Positions 29,966 to 42,598 are shown, counted from the first letter of the stretch. The stretch is DNA of 64,000 bases from Agapanthus africanus (GCA_030015575.1 JASDDO010000014.1:165263911-165327910); one strand, 5' to 3'. A program made the numbers and translations. Notes: generated by a model from the letters alone, not told the origin.

Positions 29966-32266
29966 TGTTCCCCTCCGAACGGCGGCCCGGACTTCGCGTC
30001 CGTTGCCTGAGGTTCGGGACAGATGCTATTTGGTTTTATCCGTCCACCTCTCCGAAGATGCCAAGTTGATTTATGGCACCGTGTATCGGAGGTTTAGACG
30101 AATGCGGCCGATATAGCAGACTTCGTCAGATTCCCCCTCAGGGTGAGGGGTTTTTTGATTGTGGGGACGCTCTTCCCTGCAGGCGCAAGCCCCTGCAGTT
30201 AATTACGCTACCGCATCGCGGTAGCAATTTTCTCCTTCTCCAGAATTTCACTTCGTGTCGTGTGTGTTTGTTTTGTTTGTGGTTGCCCGTGAATTGTATA
30301 CGGAGACTGAGGAATGCCGTCGCCCGTAGGACGTGGATTAGTCCAAATCCGCATTTACTTAGATTTGGGTTTGGTGTTTTTAGTTTAGGGATGCATTAGT
30401 CGCGTTGCGGCTAAGATCAACTTAAACATTCGTTAAGGATACATTAGTCCTGTTTTAGACTAAGATCAACTTAACGTAGTGATTGATTTAATTATCCGGC
30501 CGTCGGGACTCGTCACCTCTCTGACGTCGTTGAAGGATTACAACGACAGGCGTCTGAGGAGTTCAGAGATGTACCCTTGAACCAAAGTTGATTTGGAGTT
30601 TTATCGTTTATTTGAATATCTAAGGACACGTTAACCGTATTTGGGGTTAAGATCAACTTAGACGGGACCGTTTAGATCCAACAAAAGAGCGTTTGGGCCC
30701 TATTGTGCCAGTTTAGGGACGTGGTGGTCCATCATTAGTTTAGGGACGTTCCGGTCCGATATTAGTTTAGGGACGTTCCGGTCCGATATTAGTTTAGGGA
30801 CGTTTCGGTCCGATATTAGTTTAGGGACGTTTCGGTCCCACATTAGTTTAGGGACGTTTCGGTCCGATATTAGTTTAAGGACGTTTCGGTCTGTTATTAG
30901 TTAAGTGGTCGTTGGGACCCGTCACCTCTTTGACGTCGTTGAGGAATTACAACGAGGGATGTCAAAGGAGTTCGGAGATGTACCCTCGAACCGGTCGTGA
31001 ATTGGTTTAGGGGAGCCATTTTGCTCAATCAATTTAATTTTAAGGACTTACAGCCAGGATTGGGTTAAGTCCAATTTTTTATTTATTTATTTTAAGCTTT
31101 GCCTGACTAATCCAAACAGGGCTCTGCCCCTTTATTATTTTTGTGATTTGATTTGGGTCAGGCCCTCAAGAATTTTCCAAACAGGGCTCTGCCATTTTAT
31201 TATTATTTTTTTTACGATTTGATTTGGGCCAGGCCCTCAAGAATTTTTCAAACAGGGCTCTGCCCTTTTATTATTTTTGTGATTTGATTTGGGCCAGGCC
31301 CTCAAGAATTTTTCAAACAGGGCTCTGCCCATTTATTATTTTTGTGATTTGATTTGGGCCAGGCCCTTTTAAATAATGAGTTGCACTTGTGCAGAAACTC
31401 AAGAATTTTCCAGATTTAAGAACAAAAGTGCATAGCACTTTTGATCTAAATTTGGATCAAAGGAAAACAAGTTCTTCTTGTTTTCCCTGATTTTACAGAA
31501 CCAAGGGTTCATATCAAGTGCAAGGCACTATTTATTATTCCTTCATTTTTTTTTATCTTCTGTTCTTCAGAGATTTTTCTCTTCTTCCAAAAGAAGTTTT
31601 TACCTTTTTCTCTTTTTTTTTTGTTCTTGATTAATCTTCCAGAGTTCTTTCTCTTTTTTTTTATGCCAGAAGTTGATTCTTCTTCTTGATTGATCCCTTT
31701 TGAATGAGGCCTGGGGTCTTATTTATAGTGCTCACAAATTTGTTTAATTTGTTAACAAAATCTTTCCTGAATGATTTTGGGAATTTTCCCACCATTGGAT
31801 CTTTGATCCAAAGGCAGAAGAAAATCTTCTGGTTTTGGAAAGAACAGAAAAGATTTCATCAAATTTTCATTCTGTTTCTGCGCAACTCCACACTGAATGA
31901 CACGTGTCGCGCAGTAAAAGGCTTGCGCAACGGTGCTTGCGCAACTGCGCAGACACGTGTCGCGCAGTGGAAGGCTTGCGCAACGGTGCCTGCGCAACTG
32001 CGCAGACACGTGTCGCGCAGTAATCCCCTTGCGCAACAGTGCTTGCGCAACTGCGCAGACACGTGTCGCGCAGCAGTGCGCTTGCGCAACAGTGCTTGCG
32101 CAACTGCGCAGACACGTGTCGCGCAGCGGTGCGCTTGCGCAACTGCGCAGACACGTGTCGCACTGTGGACCGCTTGCGCACTGCGCAACGCACGGAATTT
32201 GAAGCGTTGCTTCAGAAAATTTGAATTTTCAAAATTCAAATGAGCCTTGCTCAGATTGGGGGAACA
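29966..32266 (-). repeat. Element C 5' LTR
   Basis: This 2301-bp LTR matches 9403-11756. It carries seven minisatellite units (30715-30900), a TATA box on the minus strand at 31721-31727, and six ACACGTGT units at 31900, 31953, 32006, 32059, 32112 and 32151. With a transcription start near 31690, U3 is about 0.54 kb and R-U5 about 1.7 kb. Confidence 0.92.
31721..31727 (-). promoter_or_regulatory. TATA box of element C 5' LTR
   Basis: ATTTATA on the plus strand gives TATAAAT on the minus strand in the context ACTATAAATAAGACCCC, downstream of the G-box array in element sense. It is the likely promoter for genomic RNA. Confidence 0.65.
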
Positions 32267-32271
32267 GGGGG

Positions 32272-33830
32272 TTTTATGAAAAATACTTTAATATAGTTTA
32301 AAAATAAATCTCGAGGGAGATTTATAATAGTTAGGATTTTCATGAACATGTATTTTAATTGTTATGGTGTTTTGGTGGTAAAATCTAGATTTTTGAAAGT
32401 TTATGGTGTTTTTATGAAAACTAGCTCTTTTGGAAACTTGGTGGTATTTTATTCAAAATGCTAATCTTTCATTTTAAAAATATATTTTCTTAATTTGTTT
32501 TTATTGAAAATACGGATTTATGATTTTTATATAATTTTTTCAAAAATTAGTTTTGTTTAGAAAATTCGCGTTTCTTAAAAACCGTATTTTTTTTCCTATC
32601 GAGACCGAATACTCCGTGAGGAGTTCTGCATCTCGTTCTATTGTCTTAAGGATGTGCGATAATCTGCACCATCCATTAGTGAGCCCCCTAATGAGGGTTG
32701 TAGAGGCATAATTGCCAAGGAGTTTAAAATACCGATTTAAAAGAAACACGTTTTGAAAAGGTATGATATTTTAATGAAAAGCTTTTACTTTGAATTACCC
32801 ATAAGCTTAGAATATCGTGCTATGAAACCATAGTATGCATGTGGGGTAGGTCATTACCCCATGAAGGTTCTAGGATTTGGGTATACTAGATATCGAAAAT
32901 AGGTTACACTAAAGTTTATGGTATTTTAATGAAAATTCGTTATATGTTTGTTTCATAGGAAATTTTGGTTAAACTAAAAACTAAATGATATGAGTAAAGT
33001 TAAAATTAGTGTAGCATGTTAGTTTGATTTAATTTGCTTATCACATGCATTACAAATATTAAAAAGAAAACTATATCGGAGAGAACTCCTCTTTTGTCGG
33101 TTTGTTTTAAAAAGTTGTTTTGAGATGGAAAAGGATAGAGATGAAGGGACTTACGGGTTGTATGAGTCGGTATAACAACCTGCTCACCATTTTGATAAAA
33201 TTCTCAACCGAGACTTTGAAACTTGATGGAACCGGTGCCTCTCCAAGCTTAAGAGAAAAGAGATTTTTTTTATATTTTATTTTATTTAAGAATGGATCAA
33301 TAGGAAAATGGTTAAGGTAGGATGAAGAAGAGATGGGAAATATTTGTATTAAAAGAAAATTGAAACTCTACATAATAATTTTACTTATTTATAATTTATA
33401 ACCATCCTAATTATGTTGGAAGTTAAAAAGAAGATGAAATGAAAGGTCATTTGTAGCTTATGAAAGGGATTCAAAAATAGATAAAAATAATTGCCAGAAT
33501 AGAGATTAGAACATGTGGCCTATGGAATAACAATACAAGGACTTAACCACTATGCTACAAGGTTGTTCATGCATATATTTAACAAGAATTAAATATATGT
33601 TGTTGCTTGAAAAGAAAATAGGCTAAGGAAAAGAAAGAAAGAAATCAAATAGAACTGTTTTGTCTTGGGTTTTGGGATTTGAAAATTATAGAATAAGCAA
33701 AATAGAAGGAGTGATAAACTAATATATTTAATAGAGAATAAATATACGAGGATACCCAAAAACAAATAAATACAGTATTTTTATAAAAAGAAGAATAATA
33801 TGAAAGTATAGGAATTTTGGGATCGTTGCA
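32272..33830 (-). repeat. Element B 3' LTR, proximal segment
   Basis: Resumes the alignment to the B 5' LTR (36678-38133) right after element C and its GGGGG duplication. It ends TGCAACGATCCC on the minus strand at 33830. The interior next to it reads CTAAGGAGGGTAGGA, a purine-rich tract at the right place for second-strand priming. Confidence 0.88.
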
Positions 33831-33989
33831 TCCTACCCTCCTTAGAAAATTTCGTCCTCGAAATTTACATAAGGAGGATATTATGAAAGAGCAAGGGTAG
33901 GTTGAAACTGCCTTATAGATTGAGGCGGGGACTACTAAAATCGTACTGTAGTTGCACGAGGAAAGAAAGGACAAAAGACTGAAAGAATC

Positions 33990-35126
33990 TGAAATAGCTG
34001 AAAAAGATAGAAAGAAATTTTACTAGTGATTACTTATCCATGGTTTCGGCCTTTACGGCCGACATAGTGAAAGCCTGGTGTCTCGGCACTATCCTTTATG
34101 CCCGATGGTACACTTGTTGCTAAGGAGGTAAGGGTTGTCTATGCCGAGTTGGTGCAGGAAGAACTAAACGGGGAGCGGGAGCTTGTATAGCTGGTCTTGG
34201 TGTTGGGGCTATGCTTGTTCTGTACTATGGGCAAGCTTCCATAGTATGCATATGCGATCCACAGATCAGACAAAGACCGTTAGCTTGTCTACAATGCTTT
34301 GCTAGGTGCCCTGACTTCTTGCAGTAATTGCAGACTTTTGATCTAGTGTTAGAAAGCGATCCTTTTGGCCTCCTGGGTGGCATTGTAGATTCTGGCCTCA
34401 TGGAGGCTCTTCCAGTAATCTGGTTAATTGGACGTTTCTCTCCAGTCGACTGAGGTCATCCCATCTTTTTGACAACAGCCTCATAGCGATGGGCTGCCTT
34501 CAAAGCAAGTTCATGAGTCGGATAATCCCCCATTGTTAGTGCTGCTTGGATATGAAGGTCTAGACCTTGCTGAAAACGTCTGGCGCGGATCTCGGTGGTA
34601 GGAATCAGATGGGCAGCGAATCTGCCAAGTATAGTGAAATCGGCATCGTATTCATCTACCGACTTGTCCCATATGGATCCTTATTGTAGGTGGATAAATC
34701 GTTGCTCCATCTCAAAACGAGCAGTCTCAGGAAAGTACTTGGCATCAAAAAGTTCATGAAATGTTTTCCACTCGATAGGCTAGGTAATCCGACCCTCTTC
34801 GGCTTTCCACCAGACTCTGGCATTGTCAGTGAGTTGGAGTTTTGCTATTCTGACCTACGCCGCTTCTGGAACTTGGGCTGCTGCTAGGTATCTTCTATAC
34901 TTTGAGCCCATTCCTCGGCTTCAAGCTGTTTCTCTTTCCTTGAGAAGTTTTTCGAGTGTAATGCTCGAAATTGTTTCACTCCCGGTGATTCTGCGTCAGG
35001 GCGGGTGAAACTCTGTTGAAGGAGAGTAGTCTGCTCCTGCAAAATCGTGCTTTCATTGATGGGAGTTGCAGCAGTAGGTGGCGGCGGTGTCTCGCTGTTG
35101 ATATTGGTCGGGTTGAAGGAAGCCAT
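33990..35126 (-). pseudogene. Element B gag, degraded
   Basis: The start is MASFNPTN at 35126. The frame is open to about 34884, then continues with at least three internal stop codons near 34795, 34683 and 34455. Recognisable pieces are a gag segment (WWKAEEGRIT, FHELFDAKYFPETAR, HELALKAAHRYEAV) and a CCHC zinc knuckle CNYCKKSGHLAKHC at about 34291-34332. Protease, reverse transcriptase, RNase H and integrase are missing; the sequence goes directly to the end of the element near 33831-33880. The element must have depended on a relative for any movement. Confidence 0.72.
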
Positions 35127-35271
35127 CACCTTGGATAGAGAATAGGGATTATGATAGATTCAAAGGAAATGAAAGGGGAAGGAATGTAAAAATTATCGGA
35201 TTTAATTTTTCTTGTATCATATTGCTTACGACTTCATGCAGAACTGACCTGCATGGGCCACCAACAAAACC

Positions 35272-38133
35272 TGTCACGCTCCGCTTCCCAAAAGAGCAAG
35301 CAACATCACGTGACAAGACCGGGACGTATTTATTTTAAGAAGGTCATTTTTCAAAACAAATACGCTAAGCGTAATGTAAGCAGTATAACAATGACAAGAA
35401 TAGACAATTGAAAATAAAATCCAACCACTTTATATAATTACATCCCTAACTTTACAAGGGTTAAACTGATACAAGATATCTGAAATAAGAAACATAAACA
35501 TAAAAGCCTAAACATGTAGCTTGCTAAGATAAAAACTGAAAGAAACTAAAGATCGGCCTGTGCTGTGAACTGGTTGTACTCCTGTTCCACTTCCTTAGTC
35601 CCTAGACCACCTGACGAATATTCCAAGAAACAGAGAAATGGGTGTAATGAACGACAGCGAACTAGCGCTCGGTAAGTCCCCAGAAAGGATGAGAAAGATA
35701 TATGAATGCATAACAAGTACAGAATGAAATAGAATATGGCATATATTGCATAACAGGTAATAATTGTGTGTGAATGAACATGAGGTATGTGTCTTAATAG
35801 GTCTCTACAAGGTAATCTAATTAACGTAAGTTTAAGTATGAATGTCAACCAATCTCAAGAGTATTCTCGAACCTAAGGCTATCGTCCAAGGGCAAGAAAT
35901 CACAGGCCCAAAATAGCAGTACTTCAATTGTTATTGAAATATTCCAAACCCAACAGGCTATCATCCGGGGGCTTAGAAACACGGGCCCTCATTCGTGATT
36001 TGTACCGTTTCAGCCCGGTACCGCAGTAACATGATTTGTACCGTTTCAGCCCGGTATCACGGCAACATTATTTTTGTACCGTTTCATTCTGGTACCATAG
36101 CAACATGATTTTGTATTAATGTGACTCATGAGATTCCGTTGGATTTATACTCAAACTATCCAAACACCCCGATTATAATAGATTATAACTAATAAATTTT
36201 AATTAAATTGATTGGTTGATTATGACATGTCTTGTTCGAAACCATAGATTGCAAAAGGTGCAGAATGAAGTCGAGTGAAATGCGAGTTATGACAATTGCA
36301 ATCTTTGTTCGAGTCAAGTTAGTTCGAGGAGACTGGATTCGAGTTCAAGTTTAGATTCGAGTTGGGTTAGAGTTCGAATTTCTGTTCGAGTTTGAGTTCA
36401 AGTTTAGATTCGAGTTTGGATTCGAGTTCAGGTCATTTTATATGAATTAATTTAAACTGTTAAAAATCTTATGTTCGGAAGAAATCGACAACTGTGTACA
36501 TGGACGGCAGGATTTATCACTTTTTTCCAAGACAATTACCATTGATAACTCCGTTAAGTTATCTAACCTGAATAGGCAAGCACTCACTTTGTCCGGCTTC
36601 CTGGATCTCAAGAGAATTGATCCCGCTTAAACCTATTTAATTTAGAGTCCTTAGAATATTGTTTGCATATCTCGAGGAGATTTAATGAAAAATACTTTAA
36701 TATAGTGTAAAAATAAATCTTGAGGGTGATTTATAATATTTAGGGTTTTCAGGAACATGTATTTTAATTATTGTGGTGTTTTCGTGATAAAATCTAGCTT
36801 TTTGAAAGTTTATGGTATTTTTATAAAAACAAGCTCTTTTGGAAACTTGGTGGTATTTTATTAAAAATTATAATCTTTCATTTTAAAAATATAGTTTCTT
36901 AATTTGTTTTTATTGAAAATACGCATTTATGATATTTATATAATTTTTACAAAAATTAGTTTTGTTTAGAAAAGCCGCGTTTCTTAAAAACCGTATTTTT
37001 ATTTCCTTTCGAGATCGAATACTCCGTGAGTAGTTCTGTATCTTGCTCTACTGTCCCAAGGATGTGCAATAATCCGCACCATTCATTAGCGGGTCCCCTA
37101 ACAAGGGTTGTAGAGGCTTAATTGCCAAGGAGTTTAAAATACCAATTTAAAAGAAACCCGTTTTGAAAAGGTGTAGTATTTTAATGAAAAGATTTTACTT
37201 TGAATTACCCATATGCTTAGAATACCGTGCTATGAAACCATAGTGTGCGTATTGGGTGGGTCATTAACCCGTGTAGGTTCTAGGGTTTGAGTATACTAGA
37301 TATCGAAAAGAGCTTACACTAAAGTTCATGGTATTTTAATGAAAAATTCATTATATGTTTGTTTCATATGAAATTTTGGTTAAATTAAAAACTAAATGAT
37401 GTGAATAAGATTAAGATTAGTGTAGCATGTTAGTTTGATTTAATTTGATTATCACACTCGTTACAAAAATTAAAAAGAAAACTATATCGGAGATAACTCC
37501 TTTTTTGTCGATTTTTTTTAAAAAGTTGTTTTGAGATGGAAAATGATAGAGATGAAGGAGCTTACGGGTTGTATGAGTTGGTATAACAACCGGCTCACCG
37601 TTTTGATAAAATTCTCAACCGAGACTTTAAAACTTGATGGAACCGGTGCCTCTCCAAGCTCAAGAGAAAAGAGATTAATTTTATATTTTATTTTATTTAA
37701 GAATAGATCAAAAGGAAAATGACTAAGGTGGGATGAAAAAATGAAAGGTCATTTGTTGGTTATGAAAGGGATTTAAAAATAGATAAAAATAATTGCCAGA
37801 ATAGAGATTTGAATATGTGACTTATGGAATAACAATGCAAGGACTTAACCAATATACTACAAAGTTATTCATGCACATATTTAGCAAGAATTAAATATAT
37901 GTTGTTGCTTGAAAAGAAAGTGGGCTAAGGAAAAAAAAGAAAGAAATCAAATAGAACTGTTTTGGTTTGGGTTTTGGGATTTGAATAATTATAGAATAAG
38001 CAAAATAGAAGGAGTGATAAACTAATATATTTAATAGAGAATAAATATACGAGGATACCCAAAAACAAATAAATACAGTATTTTTATAAAAAGAAGAATG
38101 ATATGAAGGTATATAAATTTTGGGGTCGTTACA
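35272..38133 (-). repeat. Element B 5' LTR
   Basis: This 2862-bp LTR begins TGTCACGC on the plus strand and ends TTACA at 38133. It is uninterrupted and served as the reference for the split 3' LTR. No clear tRNA-type primer site was recognised at its inner edge. ORF fragments inside it (33645-33974 type and 37531-37722) are LTR sequence, not genes. Confidence 0.88.
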
Positions 38134-38138
38134 TGAAT

Positions 38139-39179
38139 TAGTAGCACGTCCGAATAAGAAGTTTAAAACTCCATTTGCTAAAGTTTATAAAAATTAAAAC
38201 ATAAGAAGAAGATAAGGGATTTTTTCCATTCGTTATACTACTCTATCCTACAAACCCTAACAAGCGAGAATTTACTCGCTCAATAGGAAAAACGGCGAAA
38301 GGTAGAAGAATAAAGAAACCTTAAGAAAAAGAAAATTGCGAAAAATAAATGCAGAAAGTAATGAGACAAAATTAAAAGAGAAAACTATCTTTTATTGAAA
38401 ATTTTGCATTACAGACTTTGATTTGCTAAAAAAAACTAAAAGAACCAAAAACCCTAGATTGCTCGATTTATAGATCAATAGATTGCTCGATAAGTCGATA
38501 GATTGATAGATTGTTGTTCGGTCCTTTATATAGGATCTGGAACTTGAAACCTAGACGTCATCTCGAAATATATGAAAAGATGTCATGCCCCTGAAATTGC
38601 ACATCGAACGACCACTAATTGACCGTGGTTCCGCCACCTTTTGATGGAATTGCGTCTCAGTATTTTTGTGCTTTCTTCTCATGATCTTAGGAGATTTTTT
38701 TGATGAATATAATTTGAAAATATTTTTTTCTCTCCGCAGTTGCGAGAATCTTCAATTTGCTCCTAAAATTACTAGATTTGGTTTGCTAACTCGATTTGAT
38801 GTGGATCTCCTACTTATGTTCGTAACCATGAACTGATTTGTTATTTTAATACCTACACAATATCTTAAATCAAATCATTGGTTGAATTTATCTTATTTGA
38901 GGTAATATTCCAACCAATTTTAATTAAATTACTTAATGTATATGATAGGATATGGTATGCACATCTTAATAATAATGGTTAAGAATCACATGTATATTTT
39001 ATTTAAATATGATATGCATATTTTACCCCCAATTATATTAATTATACGTTAAGAAACATATGACAAAATCTTTTTACAAATAAACTCACACATATTCTTA
39101 AATTATAAATAACATGATTTAGTAATTAATAATAATAGGAAAAATGACCGTACAAATGTACAATAAATATGACTGATTA
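38139..39179 (-). repeat. Element A 5' LTR, outer segment
   Basis: Aligns to 1943-3015 of the 3' LTR. It starts after the second TGAAT duplication of element B and ends before ATGGC (39180-39184). Confidence 0.9.
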
Positions 39180-39184
39180 ATGGC

Positions 39185-40229
39185 TTTGGGACAACCGCTG
39201 CCCCTCATCGGTGTCTGGAAACGTATACACAAGTCTACTCTGGAATATCTATGCCCAGTCTCGATACTCCTGTGACTAGGACATTTAAGGATATGTTTGT
39301 GGACTACCCAGCCCCCACAAATATGATCGCCATCATAACGCTAGTAGTCAAGCAAAATAGTATACTATATAACTGAGCAAGATTGTCATGTACATACATA
39401 TCCCCAGCATCCTATACAGTACAGGCCTCTAGGGTATACATATAGCGATTAGAAGACGTTCACAACACATATACAACAACACATACGCAAGTAACGAGTG
39501 CCACGACATTAGAATTCCGCGCACAATTAGTAAACACATCGAATTTTCTAAAACTGAAAATCAAGTCCACTAAAATCCTAAAAATTCCAACGTTTTAAGC
39601 CAATCCTATGGGTTTTATCAATACGTATCAGCGATATGTGATAACAAATAAAATATATGCACATATTAAGATAAAGACAAACCAAAATAGTATACTACTG
39701 TATCAAGTCTTTATCAATATATATAAACAATACAAAGCAGCAAGAAAACAAATACACATGTTCAGATAAAGACAAACCAAAATAGTATACTATATAACTA
39801 AGCAAGATTATCATGGACATACATATCCCTAGTATCCTATACAATACAGGCCTCTAGGGCATACATATCTCCCGAGCGATAGTTAATTTTGGGTACTTCA
39901 ACCCCGCGAACGTTCGGGCGAGTTTCGAGTACGTTTCGACTCCCGGATTGGTTTAAAACGTTGGAATTTTTTGATTTTAGTGCACTTGATTTTCAGTTTT
40001 AGAAAATTTGATGTGTTTATTAATTGTGCGCGGAATTCTAATGTCGTGGCATTCGTTACTTGCGTATGTGTTGTTGTATATGTGTTGTGAACGTCTTATA
40101 ATTGCTATATGTATGCCCTAGATGCCTGTATTATATAGGATGCTAGGAATATATATGTACAGGACAATCATGCTTAGTTATATAGTATACTATTTTGTAT
40201 TTTGGTTTGTCTTTATCTGAACATGTGTA
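39185..40229. repeat. Old flanking repeat with a 0.25-kb inverted repeat
   Basis: The first part probably continues the repeat interrupted at 1503. Arms at about 39345-39600 and 39955-40213 are inverted copies of one another, with shared stretches such as ATTCCGCGCACAATTA against its complement. A third, direct partial copy is at 39765-39875. The centre of about 350 bp is AT-rich. No gene. Confidence 0.7.
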
Positions 40230-42598
40230 TGTTCCCTCATATAATGTTAACACAATAAGGCAGTACCTCACTTGCTTCTCACGTGAGCGCCAGCGCCGGC
40301 CTCTAATAGGATTAAATCCTATAGCGGCGCCTCACATGAAGCTCACGTGAGCGCCGACGTGTAAAGCACGTGGTGCATGATTCCGTAAGAATTAAATTCA
40401 TAGGCGGCGCCCATGTGCATAGCACATGAGCATCAACGCCCAAATTAAAAGGGTAGAATTAAATTCTATATAGAGAATATTTCCCTAAAAAAACTAGGGA
40501 TATTCTTTGTTAAACAGAGCTGTTGGATCAAACATCCAATGGTGATTAAAAAATCATCAAATGATAGAATTAAATTTTATTTTTGGGAAAACACTTCCCT
40601 TGATCTTTCTAAAAGAGAAAGATATTCTTTGTTAAACAGAGAGTTGTTGGATCAAAGATCCAATGGGAAAATAGTTCCCTAATCTTTCCAAATGAGAAAA
40701 ATAGACTCTGAACCCTTGGATTAAAAATTCAATGGTGATTAAAAATTACCGTTTGGCAGAATTAAATTCTGTATATGGGAAAATATTTTGCTAATCTTGT
40801 TAAAAACAAGAATATATATTCTGTAAAACAGAAATTCGCTGAATCAAAAATCCAACGGTGGATAAAATCCTCCGATCAATTTTTGAAGCCAATTAAATCA
40901 ATTGGTATCTCTCAAATAAGAGATTTTTTCAAACTAATTAACAATTTGCATCTCCTATATAATGGATAGGAGACTTCAAATCTCATATAGAAGGTCGATC
41001 CACCAAGCTTCTGCACAAAAAATACAGAAGCCACAAAACTGAGAATTCAATTCTCCTCTCAAAGAAGAAGATGCTCACCTATTCCAAACCTTAGGTAAAA
41101 AAAAGCAGAGATTAACAATCTCCTTTGCCTAGTATAAAACAAAAAAACAAGAGTTTAACCCTTCACAAAAAAATAACATAGTCCTTCCTCTGATATGAGA
41201 TCTGTAAAGCAGAACTCCCTGCAAATTGAGAATTTAATTCTCATTGGGGAGATTCTGTTCTTTAGACTCAAAATCTAGGGGAAAGAATTAGATTAAAAGA
41301 AAAGGAGAGAAAAAGAATATACGTTCTAGGAATTTAATACCTCAAAAAACAAGGGTTTAACCCTACATGAAAGAATGTCGTTCTTATTAAAAGAACAGAT
41401 GAATTTAGTTCTCCAATAAAATCGATCTCAGATCTTCAAAACAGAGATCTTCTTGATCCTTAAGGGCCAAAACATCATTAACAAAGATTAAATCTTAAAA
41501 AGAAAGGAGTTCAGCGCCTCATGTGTTTCCTACGTGAGCATCGAACAAAAGGAGCTCGGTGCCTCACGTGCTTCACACGTGAGCACTCTAAACAAATTGC
41601 TCGGTGCCTCACGTTCTTCCCACGTGAACGCTCAAAAACAAATACTCGGTGTCTCATGTGCTTCCCATGTGAACGCCCAAAAAAAAAACACTCAGCGCCT
41701 TACGTGATTCCTACGTGAGCGCCCAAAACAGAAGACGCGGCGCCTCACGTGAAATACGGTTGAGCGCTGTATAAAGTGCTGATCATTGTAAATTTAGTCA
41801 AAATGATTAAGTGCCTAGTACTGATTGGGTAGCGCCCATGTCTGAGAGCCTCAGTTGATACACACGTGAGCGCCAGAGCAGCAAATAAGTGCTTAGCACT
41901 TCTGAATAAAGGGATAAAGCCCAAGACTGAGCCCAAATTAGTTAAGTCCTTCTGAAGTTCTCTTGCAGTCGAGCCCAAATGCTCTTTTGTTGGATCTTAA
42001 CTAAAATTTAACGATCCTTAAAATATTGCTAAGTTGATCTTAGTCTCAAATAAGACTAACGTATCCTTAGTTAAAATAAATTGAGCCCAAATGCTCATAT
42101 ATTTAAGTCGGTTTTAATCTCAAACTAGATTAACAGTTCTTAAACAAAACAAAATATTTTTGAACTAATGGAATACATACAACTTAAGTTCAAACCCAAC
42201 ATATATACGGATTTGGACTAATCTGCACTCTACGGGCGACGACATAAACTAGTCTCCATATACAATCCACGGGCAAGCTTAACAAACAAAATAACACACG
42301 ACACGAAATGAACTACTGGAGCAGAAGAAAGTTTTTATCGCAACGTGATAACGTAATTAACTGCGAGGGCTTGCTCCTGCAGGGAAGAGCGTCCCCACAA
42401 TAAAAAAAAACCTCACAAACGAGTGGGAATCTGATAAAGTCTGCTACATCGGTCGTATTTATCCAAACCTTCGATATTAGGTGCCATAAATCAACTTGGT
42501 ATTTTAGGAGAAGTGGATGGATATGTCCAAATAGAATCTGCCCCCAAATTTAGGCTAGACGTCCTCCGCGTCTCCAGTCCAGTCTTCAGCGGTAAATA
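40230..42598 (+). repeat. Element D 5' LTR
   Basis: This 2.37-kb LTR is similar in length to that of C. Its U3 carries CACGTG at 40280, 40344, 40367, 41565, 41576, 41621, 41746 and 41863, often as paired arms such as CTCACGTG and CACGTGAG. A TATATAAT lies near 40957. The sequence between is a chain of micro-hairpins, for example TTGGATC-AAA-GATCCAA near 40647 and AAGTGC-TTA-GCACTT at 41887-41901. Primary sequence similarity to the LTR of C is weak apart from the ends and the part next to the primer site. The inner end has decayed (AAATA instead of AACA). Confidence 0.72.

Larger units (their letters stand above)
9403..32266 (-). mobile_element. Element C: 22.9-kb Tat/Ogre-like Ty3/gypsy element with antisense gene
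   Basis: The ends are TGTTCCCC at 9403 and GGGGAACA at 32266, a perfect 8-bp inverted terminus, flanked by GGGGG at 9398-9402 and 32267-32271. The LTRs are 9403-11756 and 29966-32266. By eye they differ by roughly 1% outside two minisatellites, so the insertion is the youngest in the nest. The layout in element sense is 5' LTR, primer site, gag, protease, reverse transcriptase, two RNase H domains, integrase, a 3.1-kb structured zone, an antisense plant mobile domain gene, polypurine tract and 3' LTR. A second, archaeal-type RNase H and an antisense extra ORF are known hallmarks of the Tat lineage. Confidence 0.93.
7993..38133 (-). mobile_element. Element B: chromovirus-like LTR element with eroded interior
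   Basis: The ends are TG at 7993 and CA at 38133, with TGAAT duplicated on both sides. The 3' LTR is 7993-9402 plus 32272-33830 (split by element C) and the 5' LTR is 35272-38133. The LTR in element orientation begins TGTAACGACCCC and ends GCGTGACA, a terminus style I associate with Tekay/Del-type gypsy elements. The interior is only about 1.4 kb (33831-35271) and holds a damaged gag followed directly by the sequence that normally abuts the 3' LTR, so pol has been lost. Without element C it is about 7.3 kb. Confidence 0.87.
1509..39179 (-). mobile_element. Element A: outer non-autonomous LTR retrotransposon
   Basis: The ends are TG at 1509 and a degenerate TA (expected CA) at 39179. They are flanked by the 5-bp duplication ATGGC at 1504-1508 and 39180-39184. 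The 3' LTR is 1509-3015. The 5' LTR is 7559-7992 plus 38139-39179, split by element B. With the nested DNA removed the element is about 7.5 kb. A primer site matching plant tRNA-Asp lies beside the 5' LTR, fixing minus orientation. The interior carries one broken ORF of unknown function and no reverse transcriptase or integrase, so it must have been mobilised in trans. A solo LTR of the same family is at 46383-47565. Confidence 0.88.

Noticed and set aside
33645-33974. 109-codon minus frame
   Set aside because: It spans the LTR/interior border of element B and mixes the decayed element end with LTR sequence.
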